A stretch of 35,345 bases of DNA from Alistipes sp. (GCA_017558115.1 JAFYWG010000052.1:1-35345); one strand, 5' to 3'. Numbered from the stretch's first letter, positions 7,371-15,596 are shown. The notes: generated from the letters alone by a model not told the origin. A program made the numbers and translations.

Positions 7371-8285
7371 TTAGTGATTTTTAATCGCTCCTCTGTACTG
7401 CTCGATAATGTTGTCGATGTACGCCTCGAAGTCGGGGCTCGCGACAATCTCCACGTCGTCCAACAAGCCCATCACAAAGCGTCCTACACCCACATAGTTG
7501 CAGACCATGGTATCGAGCAACCAGTGCGTAGCGTCTAATGGCTTTATGTCGCGCTCCGCGAGTGGATACTCCTCGATAAGGAGGTTGCGGGCCAACATGC
7601 CGAGCTTCACCACGACATGGTGCTGCTCGAAGCCCGTCATACGAAAGACATCTATAAAGCCCCTCTCATGCCTCTCGGCGCACTGCCACGGCGTCTCGAG
7701 CACCTCAACAGAACCGATACGCGCCACCTTAAAGAGCTTGTTCATAGAGCTCTCGGGCTCGTAGCACCACAGCTGTACATAGTTCGTAGTGAAGCCAAAG
7801 GGCTCAACAATTCTATTACGCGTAACGCCCGCATGTGACGAGGCGTAGTCAACCAACACCACCTGACGGCGATTCTCGATAGCCTCTTGCAGGCGGTTTA
7901 CGTTCTGTGCGTTCTTACCCTTGACGATACTTGCCGCCATGGCCGTAGAGTTGTAGACTGTAGTGAGCTTGCGGCGTAGGTTCTGCTTGAGCGCATTTGT
8001 GTCGTCCAAGCCCTCGAGGAGCTGATTGAAGATATGAGCCTCCTCGTCGGTAAAGTGTACGAGCTGCGATATATCCTTGAAGTAGCGACTCTCCTTGCCC
8101 AGTTTGTAGATGCCACCCTCGAGCTTATGCACCACAAAGCCGGCACTCTTGAAGGTGTCGATATAGCGATATATGGAGCGATACGACGTGTCGAGGCGCT
8201 CAGCGAGGTCCTCGACAGTGTAGTTTACATTTGCCGTCATCAGCTTCATCAGCCGAAGTAGGCGCTCTATTTTGGGTTGCTCCAC
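7371..8285 (-). CDS. WYL-domain transcriptional regulator
   Basis: A 304-residue DNA-binding regulator. Residues about 5-65 form a DeoR/HTH_11-like winged helix (TVEDLAERLDTSYRSIYRYIDTFKSAGF). From about 140 on is a WYL-type sensing domain with RNRIVEPFGFTTNYVQLWCYEPES, and a C-terminal WCX-like part. Such proteins usually respond to nucleic-acid or nucleotide-like ligands, but targets cannot be inferred. The start is GTG at 8285, only 4 bp after the stop of the upstream lipoprotein gene, so it is most likely the last gene of that operon. It may regulate its own operon or the convergent aldehyde dehydrogenase; both are speculative. Confidence 0.88.
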   Translation of the reverse strand: MEQPKIERLLRLMKLMTANVNYTVEDLAERLDTSYRSIYRYIDTFKSAGFVVHKLEGGIYKLGKESRYFKDISQLVHFTDEEAHIFNQLLEGLDDTNALKQNLRRKLTTVYNSTAMAASIVKGKNAQNVNRLQEAIENRRQVVLVDYASSHAGVTRNRIVEPFGFTTNYVQLWCYEPESSMNKLFKVARIGSVEVLETPWQCAERHERGFIDVFRMTGFEQHHVVVKLGMLARNLLIEEYPLAERDIKPLDATHWLLDTMVCNYVGVGRFVMGLLDDVEIVASPDFEAYIDNIIEQYRGAIKNH

Positions 8286-8289
8286 GTTA

Positions 8290-9891
8290 TTATTTCTCTA
8301 CGAATACCTGGAAGAGTAGTGGCGTGAATGCCTGAATCTCGGTAGAGGTGGTGGTAACGGTCACCGACTCATCCGTACCGGTGTTATAGTTGTAGTTATA
8401 ACCATAGTAGTAGGGGTTATAACCATAATAGCCATTGTTATACATGTTACCATAACCATAGCCGTAATAGCTATTCATGTAGTTCATGTAGTTATAGTAG
8501 TTTGCATAGTCGTAGTATGCCTGATTCGAGTTTGTGGTAGTCGATGTTGTCGAGCCAGTCTGACCCTCAAGACCATAGGCATATGTCGACACAGAGAGGA
8601 TTGCAGCCCACTGGCCACGACGTAGCGTAGGGATGGCGTAGTTCCATGCCAAGATATACTCGTTGCTTAGGGGATCCCTTGTGCTAAACGACAAAGCCTT
8701 ACCCTCGGTCTCCACCTTGCCGTAGATAATCTCCTTAACCTCGTCGATGTTAGTGTCGAAGATAAAGCCATCGAGGAAGCGTCCGATATACCACACCTTA
8801 ACGGTGTTCTTTGTCTTCACAGAGTCTGCCTCGAGCACCTCGTCATACGAGATACCAGCACCGAAGCGCTCCACAAGGGCAGCATTGATGCGGCTGTCGA
8901 GGTCGCTACGCGAATAGACATCTCCCGCAGCATATATATTCTCCGAAATGCCCTCCATGGGGTTGTCATACTTCATGGTATCAGCGCCCACAGCGTTAAA
9001 GTCCAATGACTTAGTGGGTGAATATGCATAGTTCACCAAAAGGTGCTCCATCGTATCTACGGGCTGATGCCAGCGGCCATCGAAGAACTCCAAGGGGCGT
9101 GTATCTACCTCCTCTTCGCCCTCCTCGGTGCTCTGATCATCGGCACGCGACATGATGCGACGACGACGCGCCTTAGCCTCCTCGCTCTCCTCCTTTACAG
9201 CCTTATGCTCCTCGCACAGACCACCATTAACCTGAGCAAAGGCCTCAACACGTTCACCCTCATATGCCACGGGGTTTGCCACATGGCCATAGATGTGGAG
9301 TTCGACAACCAAGGGTTTGTTCTCCTCCATGGCATACTGACCCTCGTAGCCACCATCGGCACTCTCTGTAGCGATGATAGAGGATGGAAGATATAGGCGG
9401 AGCTTAGTGCCATAGCGCACCTCAAACTCACCCTCAACACTCTCTACGCCAGCAATATAACCGATATTTAATTTGTTATATGTTGCGAGATACGTACCCT
9501 CCATCATAGAGGATGTCTCCTCGCCGCAAAAGCGGAACGAGGGCACATAGTGGGTGTAGTCGGTATATGTACCGAGCTGCTTTGCCAGTTTCCAGTCGCG
9601 TGTCTCGCAGATGTTACCCTCGAGATCGCGACCCGTGAAGTCGTACCACAACCACACATCCTTACCAGCGATAGATGCCGAGTCGAGCACTCCCCTATCG
9701 AGTACTTCTACATAGTAGCCACCCTCCTCCTGGTAGTTCACCAAGAGTTCGGGGTGATACTTCGTAATCCACTCCTTGAGTGAGCGCTGCTCAATATCCT
9801 TAAAGGTTAATGTAGGCTCCTTCACGCACGACACCGCCAAAAGTACAACGGCGATAAGCGAGAGGGTTACACCAACAAAAAATCTATTCAT
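8290..9891 (-). CDS. lipoprotein with a divergent FKBP-type domain and Tyr-rich insert
   Basis: A 533-residue envelope protein with a signal peptide and lipobox LLAVSC near residue 22. Two diverged FKBP-like regions can be argued. The N-terminal half has VWLWYDFTGRDLEGN...EVRYGTKLRLYLPS. The C-terminal half has GRFLDGFIFDTN...LRRGQWAAILSVSTYAYG and ends FTPLLFQVFVEK, which parallels the end of FKBP-type peptidyl-prolyl isomerases. Between the YAYG element and the final strand sits a low-complexity segment (about 456-508) in which 21 of 46 residues are Tyr, the rest mainly Asn and Gly. A charged Glu/Arg linker lies near 235-265. Whether it still has isomerase activity is unclear. It lies 19 bp after a second FKBP lipoprotein gene, in one operon with it. 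Confidence 0.75.
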   Translation of the reverse strand: MNRFFVGVTLSLIAVVLLAVSCVKEPTLTFKDIEQRSLKEWITKYHPELLVNYQEEGGYYVEVLDRGVLDSASIAGKDVWLWYDFTGRDLEGNICETRDWKLAKQLGTYTDYTHYVPSFRFCGEETSSMMEGTYLATYNKLNIGYIAGVESVEGEFEVRYGTKLRLYLPSSIIATESADGGYEGQYAMEENKPLVVELHIYGHVANPVAYEGERVEAFAQVNGGLCEEHKAVKEESEEAKARRRRIMSRADDQSTEEGEEEVDTRPLEFFDGRWHQPVDTMEHLLVNYAYSPTKSLDFNAVGADTMKYDNPMEGISENIYAAGDVYSRSDLDSRINAALVERFGAGISYDEVLEADSVKTKNTVKVWYIGRFLDGFIFDTNIDEVKEIIYGKVETEGKALSFSTRDPLSNEYILAWNYAIPTLRRGQWAAILSVSTYAYGLEGQTGSTTSTTTNSNQAYYDYANYYNYMNYMNSYYGYGYGNMYNNGYYGYNPYYYGYNYNYNTGTDESVTVTTTSTEIQAFTPLLFQVFVEK

Positions 9892-9910
9892 ATATCTACT
9901 CTATTCTAAT

Positions 9911-10528
9911 TTATTCTACTTCAACAATATCGATGTACCACACTACCGACGACTTAGCGGGCACATAGCCCACGTAGTGCTTGCCATATGCCTTGTCATA
10001 GGTTAGGTACACCTCCACGCTATCGCCCTTGCGGCAACCCTTAAGCGCCGTCTCCAAGCCATCGAGCATCTCATCCTTACCCATTCTCACCCTCAAAGGC
10101 TCGGTAGTCCACTCATACTCGGTATTTAGACCCAAGCGCTCCAACTCCGCAATCTGCGTCTCGTCGTTGGTGGCATATAGGGCCGATGTTGCTGGCTTGC
10201 TACCAGTAAAGATGTATGCGCTGTAGATGATCTCTATCGTGCTCTTACCCGTAACCTCGGGCTCATCCTCTCTACCCTCGTCGTAGTAGGTCGCTATGTA
10301 GCGGAAAATGTTGAGACCCCAATGCGTGTAGAAATGTGGGTCGGGATTGGGCTGTGCAGAGACCTCCGACTCCTCCACAAGCTTGGGCTGGTGCGACGAT
10401 GTGAGGTAGCGCGAGATGTCGTCCTGCTGCTTGGTGAGCACAGTATCACTCTCGTTGCTACACGACACAGCGATTGTTGCAGCGAGGGCCACAACAACCA
10501 TGATAGCTACGTTGTATAATCTTTTCAT
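9911..10528 (-). CDS. FKBP-type peptidyl-prolyl isomerase lipoprotein
   Basis: About 205 residues, with an N-terminal hydrophobic segment and lipobox IAVSC, so likely anchored to an envelope membrane. The C-terminal 110 residues fit the FKBP fold: VTGKSTIEIIYSAYIFTGSK, then RMGKDEMLDGLETALKGCRKGDSVEVYLTYDKAYG and a final WYIDIVEVE strand. FKBPs speed prolyl isomerisation and assist folding of exported proteins. I prefer ATG 10528 (MKRLYN) to 10534 or 10555, because a TAACTTTG promoter box at 10544-10551 overlaps the longest start. First gene of the operon with the larger FKBP-like lipoprotein and the WYL regulator. Confidence 0.82.
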   Translation of the reverse strand: MKRLYNVAIMVVVALAATIAVSCSNESDTVLTKQQDDISRYLTSSHQPKLVEESEVSAQPNPDPHFYTHWGLNIFRYIATYYDEGREDEPEVTGKSTIEIIYSAYIFTGSKPATSALYATNDETQIAELERLGLNTEYEWTTEPLRVRMGKDEMLDGLETALKGCRKGDSVEVYLTYDKAYGKHYVGYVPAKSSVVWYIDIVEVE

Positions 10529-10543
10529 ATCCATATAAGCGCA

Positions 10544-10551
10544 CAAAGTTA
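10544..10551 (-). promoter_or_regulatory. probable -7 box of the FKBP-WYL operon
   Basis: TAACTTTG on the minus strand, 15 bp before the chosen ATG, implying a very short leader. No clear -33 TTG at the normal distance. Confidence 0.5.
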
Positions 10552-10604
10552 ACAAATATTTTGCAACTAAGCGACTTTTTAATGAAATTAAAATATGGAT
10601 GCTT

Positions 10605-11195
10605 CTACAATTGCTTCAACGCCAAGCGCACAGCCTCCTCAACTGCCATCGAAGGGTTATCCTTAAAGATAGACTTAAGCGCCTTCTCGGATGCAGCCTT
10701 CTGGAAGCCCAACATCTGCAATGCAGCAAGCGCCTCGTCGTAGACAACATTGTTCTGCGTGGCTACTACGGGCATATCCATGGTGTCGGCACCGAGCTCC
10801 AACATCTTGCCAGAAAGCTCCACAATAATCTTCTGTGCAGTCTTGAGTCCCAGGCCTTTAACATTCTTTAGCAGTACGGCATTCTCCGTAGCGATGATGT
10901 TCTGCAACTCGCGTGCTGTGTATGTCGAGAGAATCATTCTCGCTGTGTTACCTCCTACGCCCGACACGCTGATAAGGCGGCGGAAGAGCTCGCGCTCAAT
11001 CTTGGTAGCGAAGCCAAAAAGAGCCTGCTGATCCTCGCGAACTACGAAGTGAACATAGAGGCGTGCCTCCTTTGCACCCTCGATAGCCGAGTATGTGTTG
11101 AGCGAAATATGGATGAAGTAGCCCACTCCCCCTGCCTCAACAACGGCATACGTAGGGTTCACCTCATCGAGTTTTCCCGATATATATTCGTACAT
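10605..11195 (-). CDS. ruvA: Holliday junction DNA helicase subunit RuvA
   Basis: RuvA binds Holliday junctions as a tetramer and recruits the RuvB motor for branch migration. The 196-residue protein shows the N-terminal OB fold (MYEYISGKLDEVNPTYAVVE, then GVGYFIHIS). Two helix-hairpin-helix motifs follow (LISVSGVGGNTARMIL around 73-88 and LKNVKGLGLKTAQKII around 108-123). The C-terminal domain III (DEALAALQMLGF...AVEEAVRLALKQL) contacts RuvB. Stop is TAG. ruvB is not in the window. The next minus-strand gene begins 76 bp downstream with its own promoter box, so ruvA appears to be transcribed separately. Confidence 0.97.
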   Translation of the reverse strand: MYEYISGKLDEVNPTYAVVEAGGVGYFIHISLNTYSAIEGAKEARLYVHFVVREDQQALFGFATKIERELFRRLISVSGVGGNTARMILSTYTARELQNIIATENAVLLKNVKGLGLKTAQKIIVELSGKMLELGADTMDMPVVATQNNVVYDEALAALQMLGFQKAASEKALKSIFKDNPSMAVEEAVRLALKQL

Positions 11196-11264
11196 AACTT
11201 ATAGCTTTAATAGAAGCAACTCTAAAATATTCTAAATTTTTTACAAAAGTAAATAAATTTTTCT

Positions 11265-11272
11265 TACCTTTG
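11265..11272 (+). promoter_or_regulatory. probable -7 box for the OmpH-like gene
   Basis: TACCTTTG fits TAnnTTTG and lies 42 bp before the ATG in an A/T-rich gap. The -33 region is T-rich without a clear TTG. Confidence 0.55.
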
Positions 11273-11314
11273 TATTTTGAATTTGAAAATTAACTAATAA
11301 AGAGAATAAAAACT

Positions 11315-11995
11315 ATGAAAAAGAGTCTTTTGTTTGCCTTGGCAGCCGTAGCAATGCTTAGCGCATGCAATAACGCAGATGAGGCAAAAAAGAGTGGCGA
11401 GGCTACCTCTGCTACAGAGGTTACAACCGTTGAGTGCGTAGCAAGTGGCGATGTTGTATACATGGACCTCGACTTCATGCTCGCATCAAGCAAGTTGTAT
11501 GCAGCTGAGGGTAAGGCTTTGGAGGCAAAGATGCAGGAGTTCCAGACACGTGCAGTTGCTGCACAGGAGGGCTGGACAAAGAGCGAGCAGAGCCTTGCTG
11601 CGGAGTACAACAAGTTGCAGAACGACGCCGTTAAGCTCCAGCAGGACTATGAGAAGGGCCTCATCACAACACTAAACGCACAGCAGAAGGGTGAGGAGTT
11701 GGCAAAGAAGGAGCAGTCTATCCAGACTCGCATGAACACATTGCAGTCTACAGTGCAGAAGGAGGGCGAGCAGCTTGCAAAGGATGAGCAGGCATTGGCC
11801 GAGGAGCAGCTCGTAATCATGAACCGCTTCCAGGAGCTCACACGCAAGGCTCTCGAGGAGATCAACGCCGACAAGCGCTACAAGATGATCCTCAACGCTA
11901 CATCGGTTATCGATGCAGACCCAACTCTCGACATCTCAAGCCTCGTGCTTAAGAAGGTCGACGAGCTCTACGAGGCTGGTGCCTTGAACGAGTAG
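11315..11995 (+). CDS. OmpH/Skp-family periplasmic chaperone-like lipoprotein
   Basis: A 226-residue protein with a signal peptide and lipobox MLSAC (Cys about residue 20). The start of the mature domain, VVYMDLDFMLASSKLYAAEGKALEAKMQEFQ, is the conserved OmpH entry. A long Glu/Lys/Gln-rich coiled coil (about 70-190) follows and then the returning LTRKALEEINADKRYKMILNAT. Skp-like proteins hold unfolded outer-membrane proteins in the periplasm; a lipidated version is common in Bacteroidota. Many Ala and Gln codons fit high expression. Stop is TAG, followed by a terminator. No bamA neighbour is present. Confidence 0.88.
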   Translation: MKKSLLFALAAVAMLSACNNADEAKKSGEATSATEVTTVECVASGDVVYMDLDFMLASSKLYAAEGKALEAKMQEFQTRAVAAQEGWTKSEQSLAAEYNKLQNDAVKLQQDYEKGLITTLNAQQKGEELAKKEQSIQTRMNTLQSTVQKEGEQLAKDEQALAEEQLVIMNRFQELTRKALEEINADKRYKMILNATSVIDADPTLDISSLVLKKVDELYEAGALNE

Positions 11996-12017
11996 TCTGC
12001 GCCTATGCAATAGCACA

Positions 12018-12051
12018 AGATGCCGATATGCACTTGCACGTCGGCATCTTT
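12018..12051 (+). terminator. intrinsic terminator after the OmpH-like gene
   Basis: AGATGCCGA (12018-12026) pairs perfectly with TCGGCATCT (12041-12049), 14-base loop, short T run. A second hairpin inside the loop (TGCAC/GTGCA) is possible. Confidence 0.75.
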
Positions 12052-12088
12052 AACTATCACACACACTATTAACTGACACCATCCTCCC

Positions 12089-12898
12089 ATGGGATTTATA
12101 CCATTTACCTTCGTCGACGTAATTGACATCTTGCTTGTGTCATCGCTCTTCTATGGCCTCTACCGCGCCATGAAGGGTACAAGCGCACCATATATTATGT
12201 TCGGCGTTTTCTTCATCTACCTTCTTTGGATTCTGGTCAGGACATTCAACCTCGTGCTCTTCTCAACAATCTTGGGACAGATCATCTCGGTGGGTGTCAT
12301 CGCCATCATCATCATCTTCCAACCCGAGATACGCCACTTCTTGCAGGCCATAGGTCGCCAGCGTGAGCGCTTCGAGTGGCTCACACGCATCTTCGACTTC
12401 CGCCACCGCAAGGGTGCTAAGGAGATAGACCTCCACCCCATCGTCGAGGCGTGCCAGGAGATGGGCGAGCAGAAGGTGGGTGCACTCATCCTCATCAAGC
12501 AGTCTAACGACCTCGGTATAGTTGAGGAGAGCGGCATCGCCATCGACGCTAAGGTGTCGTCGGCACTCATCCAGAACGTATTCTTCAAGAATGCCCCCTT
12601 GCACGACGGCGCAATGATCATCAGTGGCGACAGAGTGGTAGCCGCAAAGTGTGTGCTTCCCTCAACACAGCAGGCAGTACCCAAGTCATACGGCATGCGT
12701 CACCGCGCAGCCCTCGGCATGAGTGAAGTGTCGGATGCTATCATCATCGCCGTATCGGAGGAGACGGGAGGCATATCGCTGGCTCACGACTCGGTCATCA
12801 AGCGCAACATCGACCCCAAGCAGTTGCAGCAGTCTATACGCAAGTTGATGCATATCAACAACAAGCGCCGCGCCGAGAAGGAGCAGTCAGAGGAGTAA
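12089..12898 (+). CDS. cdaA: diadenylate cyclase CdaA (c-di-AMP synthase)
   Basis: Condenses two ATP into cyclic di-AMP, a second messenger linked to osmotic and cell-wall control. The 269-residue protein has three N-terminal membrane helices within residues 1-80, a short coiled linker, then the DAC catalytic domain. The two signature motifs are intact: DGA at 173-175 (LHDGAMIISG) and RHR at 204-206 (GMRHRAALGMSE). Size and layout match the CdaA (DacA) class. ATG 12089 follows a leader after the upstream terminator. No cdaR-type partner is present; a terminator follows at once, so it seems to be transcribed alone. Confidence 0.96.
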   Translation: MGFIPFTFVDVIDILLVSSLFYGLYRAMKGTSAPYIMFGVFFIYLLWILVRTFNLVLFSTILGQIISVGVIAIIIIFQPEIRHFLQAIGRQRERFEWLTRIFDFRHRKGAKEIDLHPIVEACQEMGEQKVGALILIKQSNDLGIVEESGIAIDAKVSSALIQNVFFKNAPLHDGAMIISGDRVVAAKCVLPSTQQAVPKSYGMRHRAALGMSEVSDAIIIAVSEETGGISLAHDSVIKRNIDPKQLQQSIRKLMHINNKRRAEKEQSEE

Positions 12899-12905
12899 AA
12901 TAAAG

Positions 12906-12940
12906 GGGTAACTAAAAGCAATTTAGTTATCCTTTTTTTA
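12906..12940 (+). terminator. intrinsic terminator after cdaA
   Basis: GGGTAACTAAA (12906-12916) pairs with TTTAGTTATCC (12922-12932) with one G-T pair, loop of five, followed by seven T. Confidence 0.85.
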
Positions 12941-12941
12941 T

Positions 12942-13062
12942 AAGGTTGAATAAAAAGATGTAGTTTTAGGCTTGCGAAGCCCGAAAAAGCGGAGTTTACT
13001 TAAGCGTAAATGAGCATTTTGAGGGCGAGCGTAACGACAAAATACGCTTTTTATTCAGCCTT
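12942..13062. repeat. large branched imperfect palindrome
   Basis: The outer arms AAGGTTGAATAAAAAG (12942-12957) and CTTTTTATTCAGCCTT (13047-13062) pair over 16 positions with one G-T. Inside are three further hairpins: GGCTT-GCG-AAGCC, TTTAC-TTAAGC-GTAAA, and ATTTTG...CAAAAT. The 3' arm ends directly before the mgsA stop codon. It resembles a small non-autonomous mobile element or a structured RNA; I cannot assign a family. Confidence 0.7.
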
Positions 13063-13536
13063 CTACTTTAATGTACGCTGTATATATGATGTATAGTCTC
13101 GCACCACTGGTTTGTACTGTGTATCGGACATCAACGTTGAAGATATCATAAAATCGGCCGTTGAGCGGTTTATCGCTGTTGGCACATTATATAGCGTCGC
13201 CAAGCGCAATAGGGCCTTTACGTCGACATCGTGTGGCTGCGCAGACATGGGGTCCCAGAAGAAGATGAGCATGTCGATTTCTCCGTTTGCAATCATCGCT
13301 CCGAGCTGCTGGTCGCCACCCAATGGGCCCGACTTAAGCATGGTAATGTCGAAGTGCGAGTGCGCTGCATCCATGGCTCTGCGCTCCATAAGTGTCTCGG
13401 CCACGATGCGGCCTGTTGTGCCGGTACATATCAGGCGGTGTGATAGGAGCTTTGCCCAGTTCCATGCTACCCACTCCGCAAGGTCGTGCTTCATGGCATC
13501 GTGTGCCACAAGCGCAATTGTCAATCTCTTACTCAT
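13063..13536 (-). CDS. mgsA: methylglyoxal synthase
   Basis: Converts dihydroxyacetone phosphate to methylglyoxal and phosphate, a bypass of lower glycolysis when phosphate is short. The 157-residue protein aligns along its length with the E. coli enzyme. It has IALVAHDAMK with H12, CTGTTGRI for phosphate binding, SGPLGGDQQ with catalytic D75, and IDMLIFFWDPMSAQPHDVDVKALLRLA. I chose ATG 13536 (MSKRL); the frame extends by four codons to a TTG that is less likely. Stop is TAG, at the edge of the palindrome. It lies alone, convergent with cdaA. Confidence 0.97.
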   Translation of the reverse strand: MSKRLTIALVAHDAMKHDLAEWVAWNWAKLLSHRLICTGTTGRIVAETLMERRAMDAAHSHFDITMLKSGPLGGDQQLGAMIANGEIDMLIFFWDPMSAQPHDVDVKALLRLATLYNVPTAINRSTADFMISSTLMSDTQYKPVVRDYTSYIQRTLK

Positions 13537-13656
13537 AAATTCATTCAAATTAGTTAATCACGTTTAATCCTTTTTTCACGCTGCAAAAATAGGGCAATGA
13601 TGTTTCGTTATCACGACAACACCGTTAATTTATTGTTACGAAATTGTGAAGCGTAC

Positions 13657-13675
13657 TGACCCCAAAAGATTGGAC
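13657..13675. mobile_element. possible solitary IS3-type terminal repeat
   Basis: TGACCCCAAAAGATTGGAC resembles terminal inverted repeats of IS3-family elements (TGACCCC-A-GTTGGAC type). No transposase frame and no matching second end are visible nearby, so at most a relic. Confidence 0.3.
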
Positions 13676-13767
13676 GGATTATTAAATAGATTTATTGGTA
13701 AAGAGTTCGGTATCGTACCGGACTATTTCCGTTTAATTTTGGTTGTCTGATAGGCGTAAAAAGATTG

Positions 13768-13802
13768 TTCATTCACTCAATTTTCTTATAAAAATGAATG
13801 AA
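13768..13802 (-). terminator. possible terminator of the mltG-EamA operon
   Basis: TTCATTCA (13768-13775) and TGAATGAA (13795-13802) pair over 8 bp; reading on the minus strand, a run of five T follows a few bases later. It starts about 10 bp after the EamA stop. Confidence 0.5.
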
Positions 13803-13812
13803 TAAACATGCG

Positions 13813-14715
13813 TTACACACTGCCAATACAGAGCAAGACCATACCTATGAGGATAAGTGCGAGGTCGAGGGCTTTAGCCTTGAGGTTGCGCTCACCGAAG
13901 ATAAGAGCGCCACAAATAAAGGTGACGATAACCGAGCTACGGCGTATCATTGACACCACAGCAATCATAGCATCGGGGTCGTCCAGCGCATGGTAGTAGC
14001 AGAAGTCGGCGCATGAGACGAAGAGAGAAATTAGGGGGATGGTCCACACCCACCTGAATGGCTCATTCGCACGGCGTGGCATCCACACCACAAAGGCAAT
14101 AATGGCCATCATGATGAGCTGATATAGGCCGAACCAACTCTGCACAAAGAGTGGGTGCAGAGAGCAGTTGGCGATAAGAAACTTGTCGTAAAGGCCACTC
14201 ACAGCGCCCAGCAACATGGCGGCAAACAGAGCCCACACATGGCGGTTGCTGCGGAAGTTGATACTCTCTTTGCTTCCCGCACGGCTTAAGAGGTAGAGCG
14301 ACACAATAGTCAGAAGCACACCACCCCACTGCCAAGCGTTTAGCTTCTCGCCAAAGAGTAGGAGCGCACCCACGAGCACCACAACAGGGCGTGTGGCATT
14401 TACGGGACCCACGATAGTTAGGGGAAGATGTTTAATAGCGTAGTAGCCACATAGCCACGACGATAGCGTGATGGCAGCCTTGAGTGCCACAAGGGCGTGG
14501 TCGCCCACGTCACCGCGCGCCGAGGCGAGTGCCGTACCCTCGAAGAGTCCCCAACCGAACTCTGCATCGAGAATCACGGGGGCGAAGAGCAACGTAGAAA
14601 AGAGAGTGTTTAGAAGAAGTACCACCACTACGGCATTTCCCGCAAGCGAGCGCTTCTTAGCAACGTCGTAGAGGCCAAGAAGCATTGCCGAAAGTAGTGC
14701 AGCACCTACCCACAT
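13813..14715 (-). CDS. EamA/DMT-superfamily transporter
   Basis: A 300-residue inner-membrane protein with about ten hydrophobic segments arranged as two EamA repeats. The first ends near INPV-like VGPVNATRPVVVLVGALLLFGEKLNAWQWGGVLL. The second has the matching VSMIRRSSVIVTFICGALIFGERNLKAKALDLALILIGM. The GE(K/R) near the end of each half is characteristic of drug/metabolite exporters. Substrate unknown. Start ATG lies 1 bp after the TAG of the prenyltransferase gene, so translation is probably coupled. Last gene of the seven-gene operon. Confidence 0.88.
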   Translation of the reverse strand: MWVGAALLSAMLLGLYDVAKKRSLAGNAVVVVLLLNTLFSTLLFAPVILDAEFGWGLFEGTALASARGDVGDHALVALKAAITLSSWLCGYYAIKHLPLTIVGPVNATRPVVVLVGALLLFGEKLNAWQWGGVLLTIVSLYLLSRAGSKESINFRSNRHVWALFAAMLLGAVSGLYDKFLIANCSLHPLFVQSWFGLYQLIMMAIIAFVVWMPRRANEPFRWVWTIPLISLFVSCADFCYYHALDDPDAMIAVVSMIRRSSVIVTFICGALIFGERNLKAKALDLALILIGMVLLCIGSV

Positions 14716-14716
14716 A

Positions 14717-15583
14717 CTATCTATAAATCAACAAATTAGCAATAAGACACACCGCAAGAGACATGCTCGCCATGGCGTTGAGTGTGCCAAAGGCAATGCC
14801 AATGTTTCGCTGCTTTGTGGGTGTAACTAGGAAGTGCTCCAAAGCCAATATCGCAGCAAAGAGCGCACAGCCTACATATAGCAACCATGTGTGAGGCTGC
14901 GAGAGGGCAAACCACACTAAAAGGGCTACGCTAGCGAGGTGCAACAATCCGCTAATAACCAACGACGCGGTAGCCGAGAAGTGCGAAGGGATGGAGTGCA
15001 GACCACGCTTGCGATCAAACTCAGCATCCTGCAACGCATAGATAATGTCAAAACCCGCGCACCACGTAGTAACCACAGCCGCCAAGAGCCAGCACTCGGG
15101 AGCCGTGGTGCCCGTAACGGCGATATATGCACCCACGGGGGCGATGCCAAGCGATATGCCCAGTACGAGATGTGCAAGGGCGGTGAAGCGCTTGCAGTAG
15201 CTATAGAACATCACCACGAAGAGGGCCACAGGCGAGAGCCATGCACACAAGGGGTTGATGGTAAGCGTTGTGGCAACAAATAGCAGCGCGTTAACCGCAA
15301 TAAAGAGCACAGCACCGCGCGATGATATGATACCCGCGGGTATCTCACGATTTGCCGTGCGAGGATTCTCAGCGTCAATCTTACGGTCTGCCCAACGATT
15401 GAAGCCCATGGCTACATTGCGGGCAAAGACCATACATGCCACAACCTGCAGTAGCACCACCCACAACACTGCATCGTGCTCGACGGTCATCCACGCATAG
15501 GTGAACGACAACAGCGCAAAGGGCATAGCAAATATCGTATGCGAGAACTTTACCAGACGTAGGTAATCTCCAATCTTACTCAT
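14717..15583 (-). CDS. UbiA-family prenyltransferase
   Basis: Integral-membrane enzyme that attaches a polyprenyl chain to an aromatic acceptor. The 288-residue protein has about eight to nine membrane helices and both Asp-rich motifs: NRWADRKIDAENPRTANREIP (first) and YALQDAEFDRKRGLHSIPS (second). The N-terminus LVKFSHTIFAMPFALLS is typical of the group used in quinone synthesis. In Bacteroidota this subgroup can serve menaquinone synthesis by the futalosine route (MqnP-like) or resemble 4-hydroxybenzoate transferase; the sequence alone does not decide. No other mqn or men genes are in the window. Ends with TAG, immediately followed by the EamA start. Confidence 0.9.
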   Translation of the reverse strand: MSKIGDYLRLVKFSHTIFAMPFALLSFTYAWMTVEHDAVLWVVLLQVVACMVFARNVAMGFNRWADRKIDAENPRTANREIPAGIISSRGAVLFIAVNALLFVATTLTINPLCAWLSPVALFVVMFYSYCKRFTALAHLVLGISLGIAPVGAYIAVTGTTAPECWLLAAVVTTWCAGFDIIYALQDAEFDRKRGLHSIPSHFSATASLVISGLLHLASVALLVWFALSQPHTWLLYVGCALFAAILALEHFLVTPTKQRNIGIAFGTLNAMASMSLAVCLIANLLIYR

Positions 15584-15596
15584 AGAGGACTAATAA

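Larger units (their letters stand above)
13537..13812. other. 276-bp gap between mgsA and the EamA-type gene
   Basis: Holds a possible IS3-type end (13657-13675), a short palindrome CGGTA-TCG-TACCG (13708-13720) and a hairpin that may end the long minus-strand operon (13768-13802). No coding frame is seen. Confidence 0.55.
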
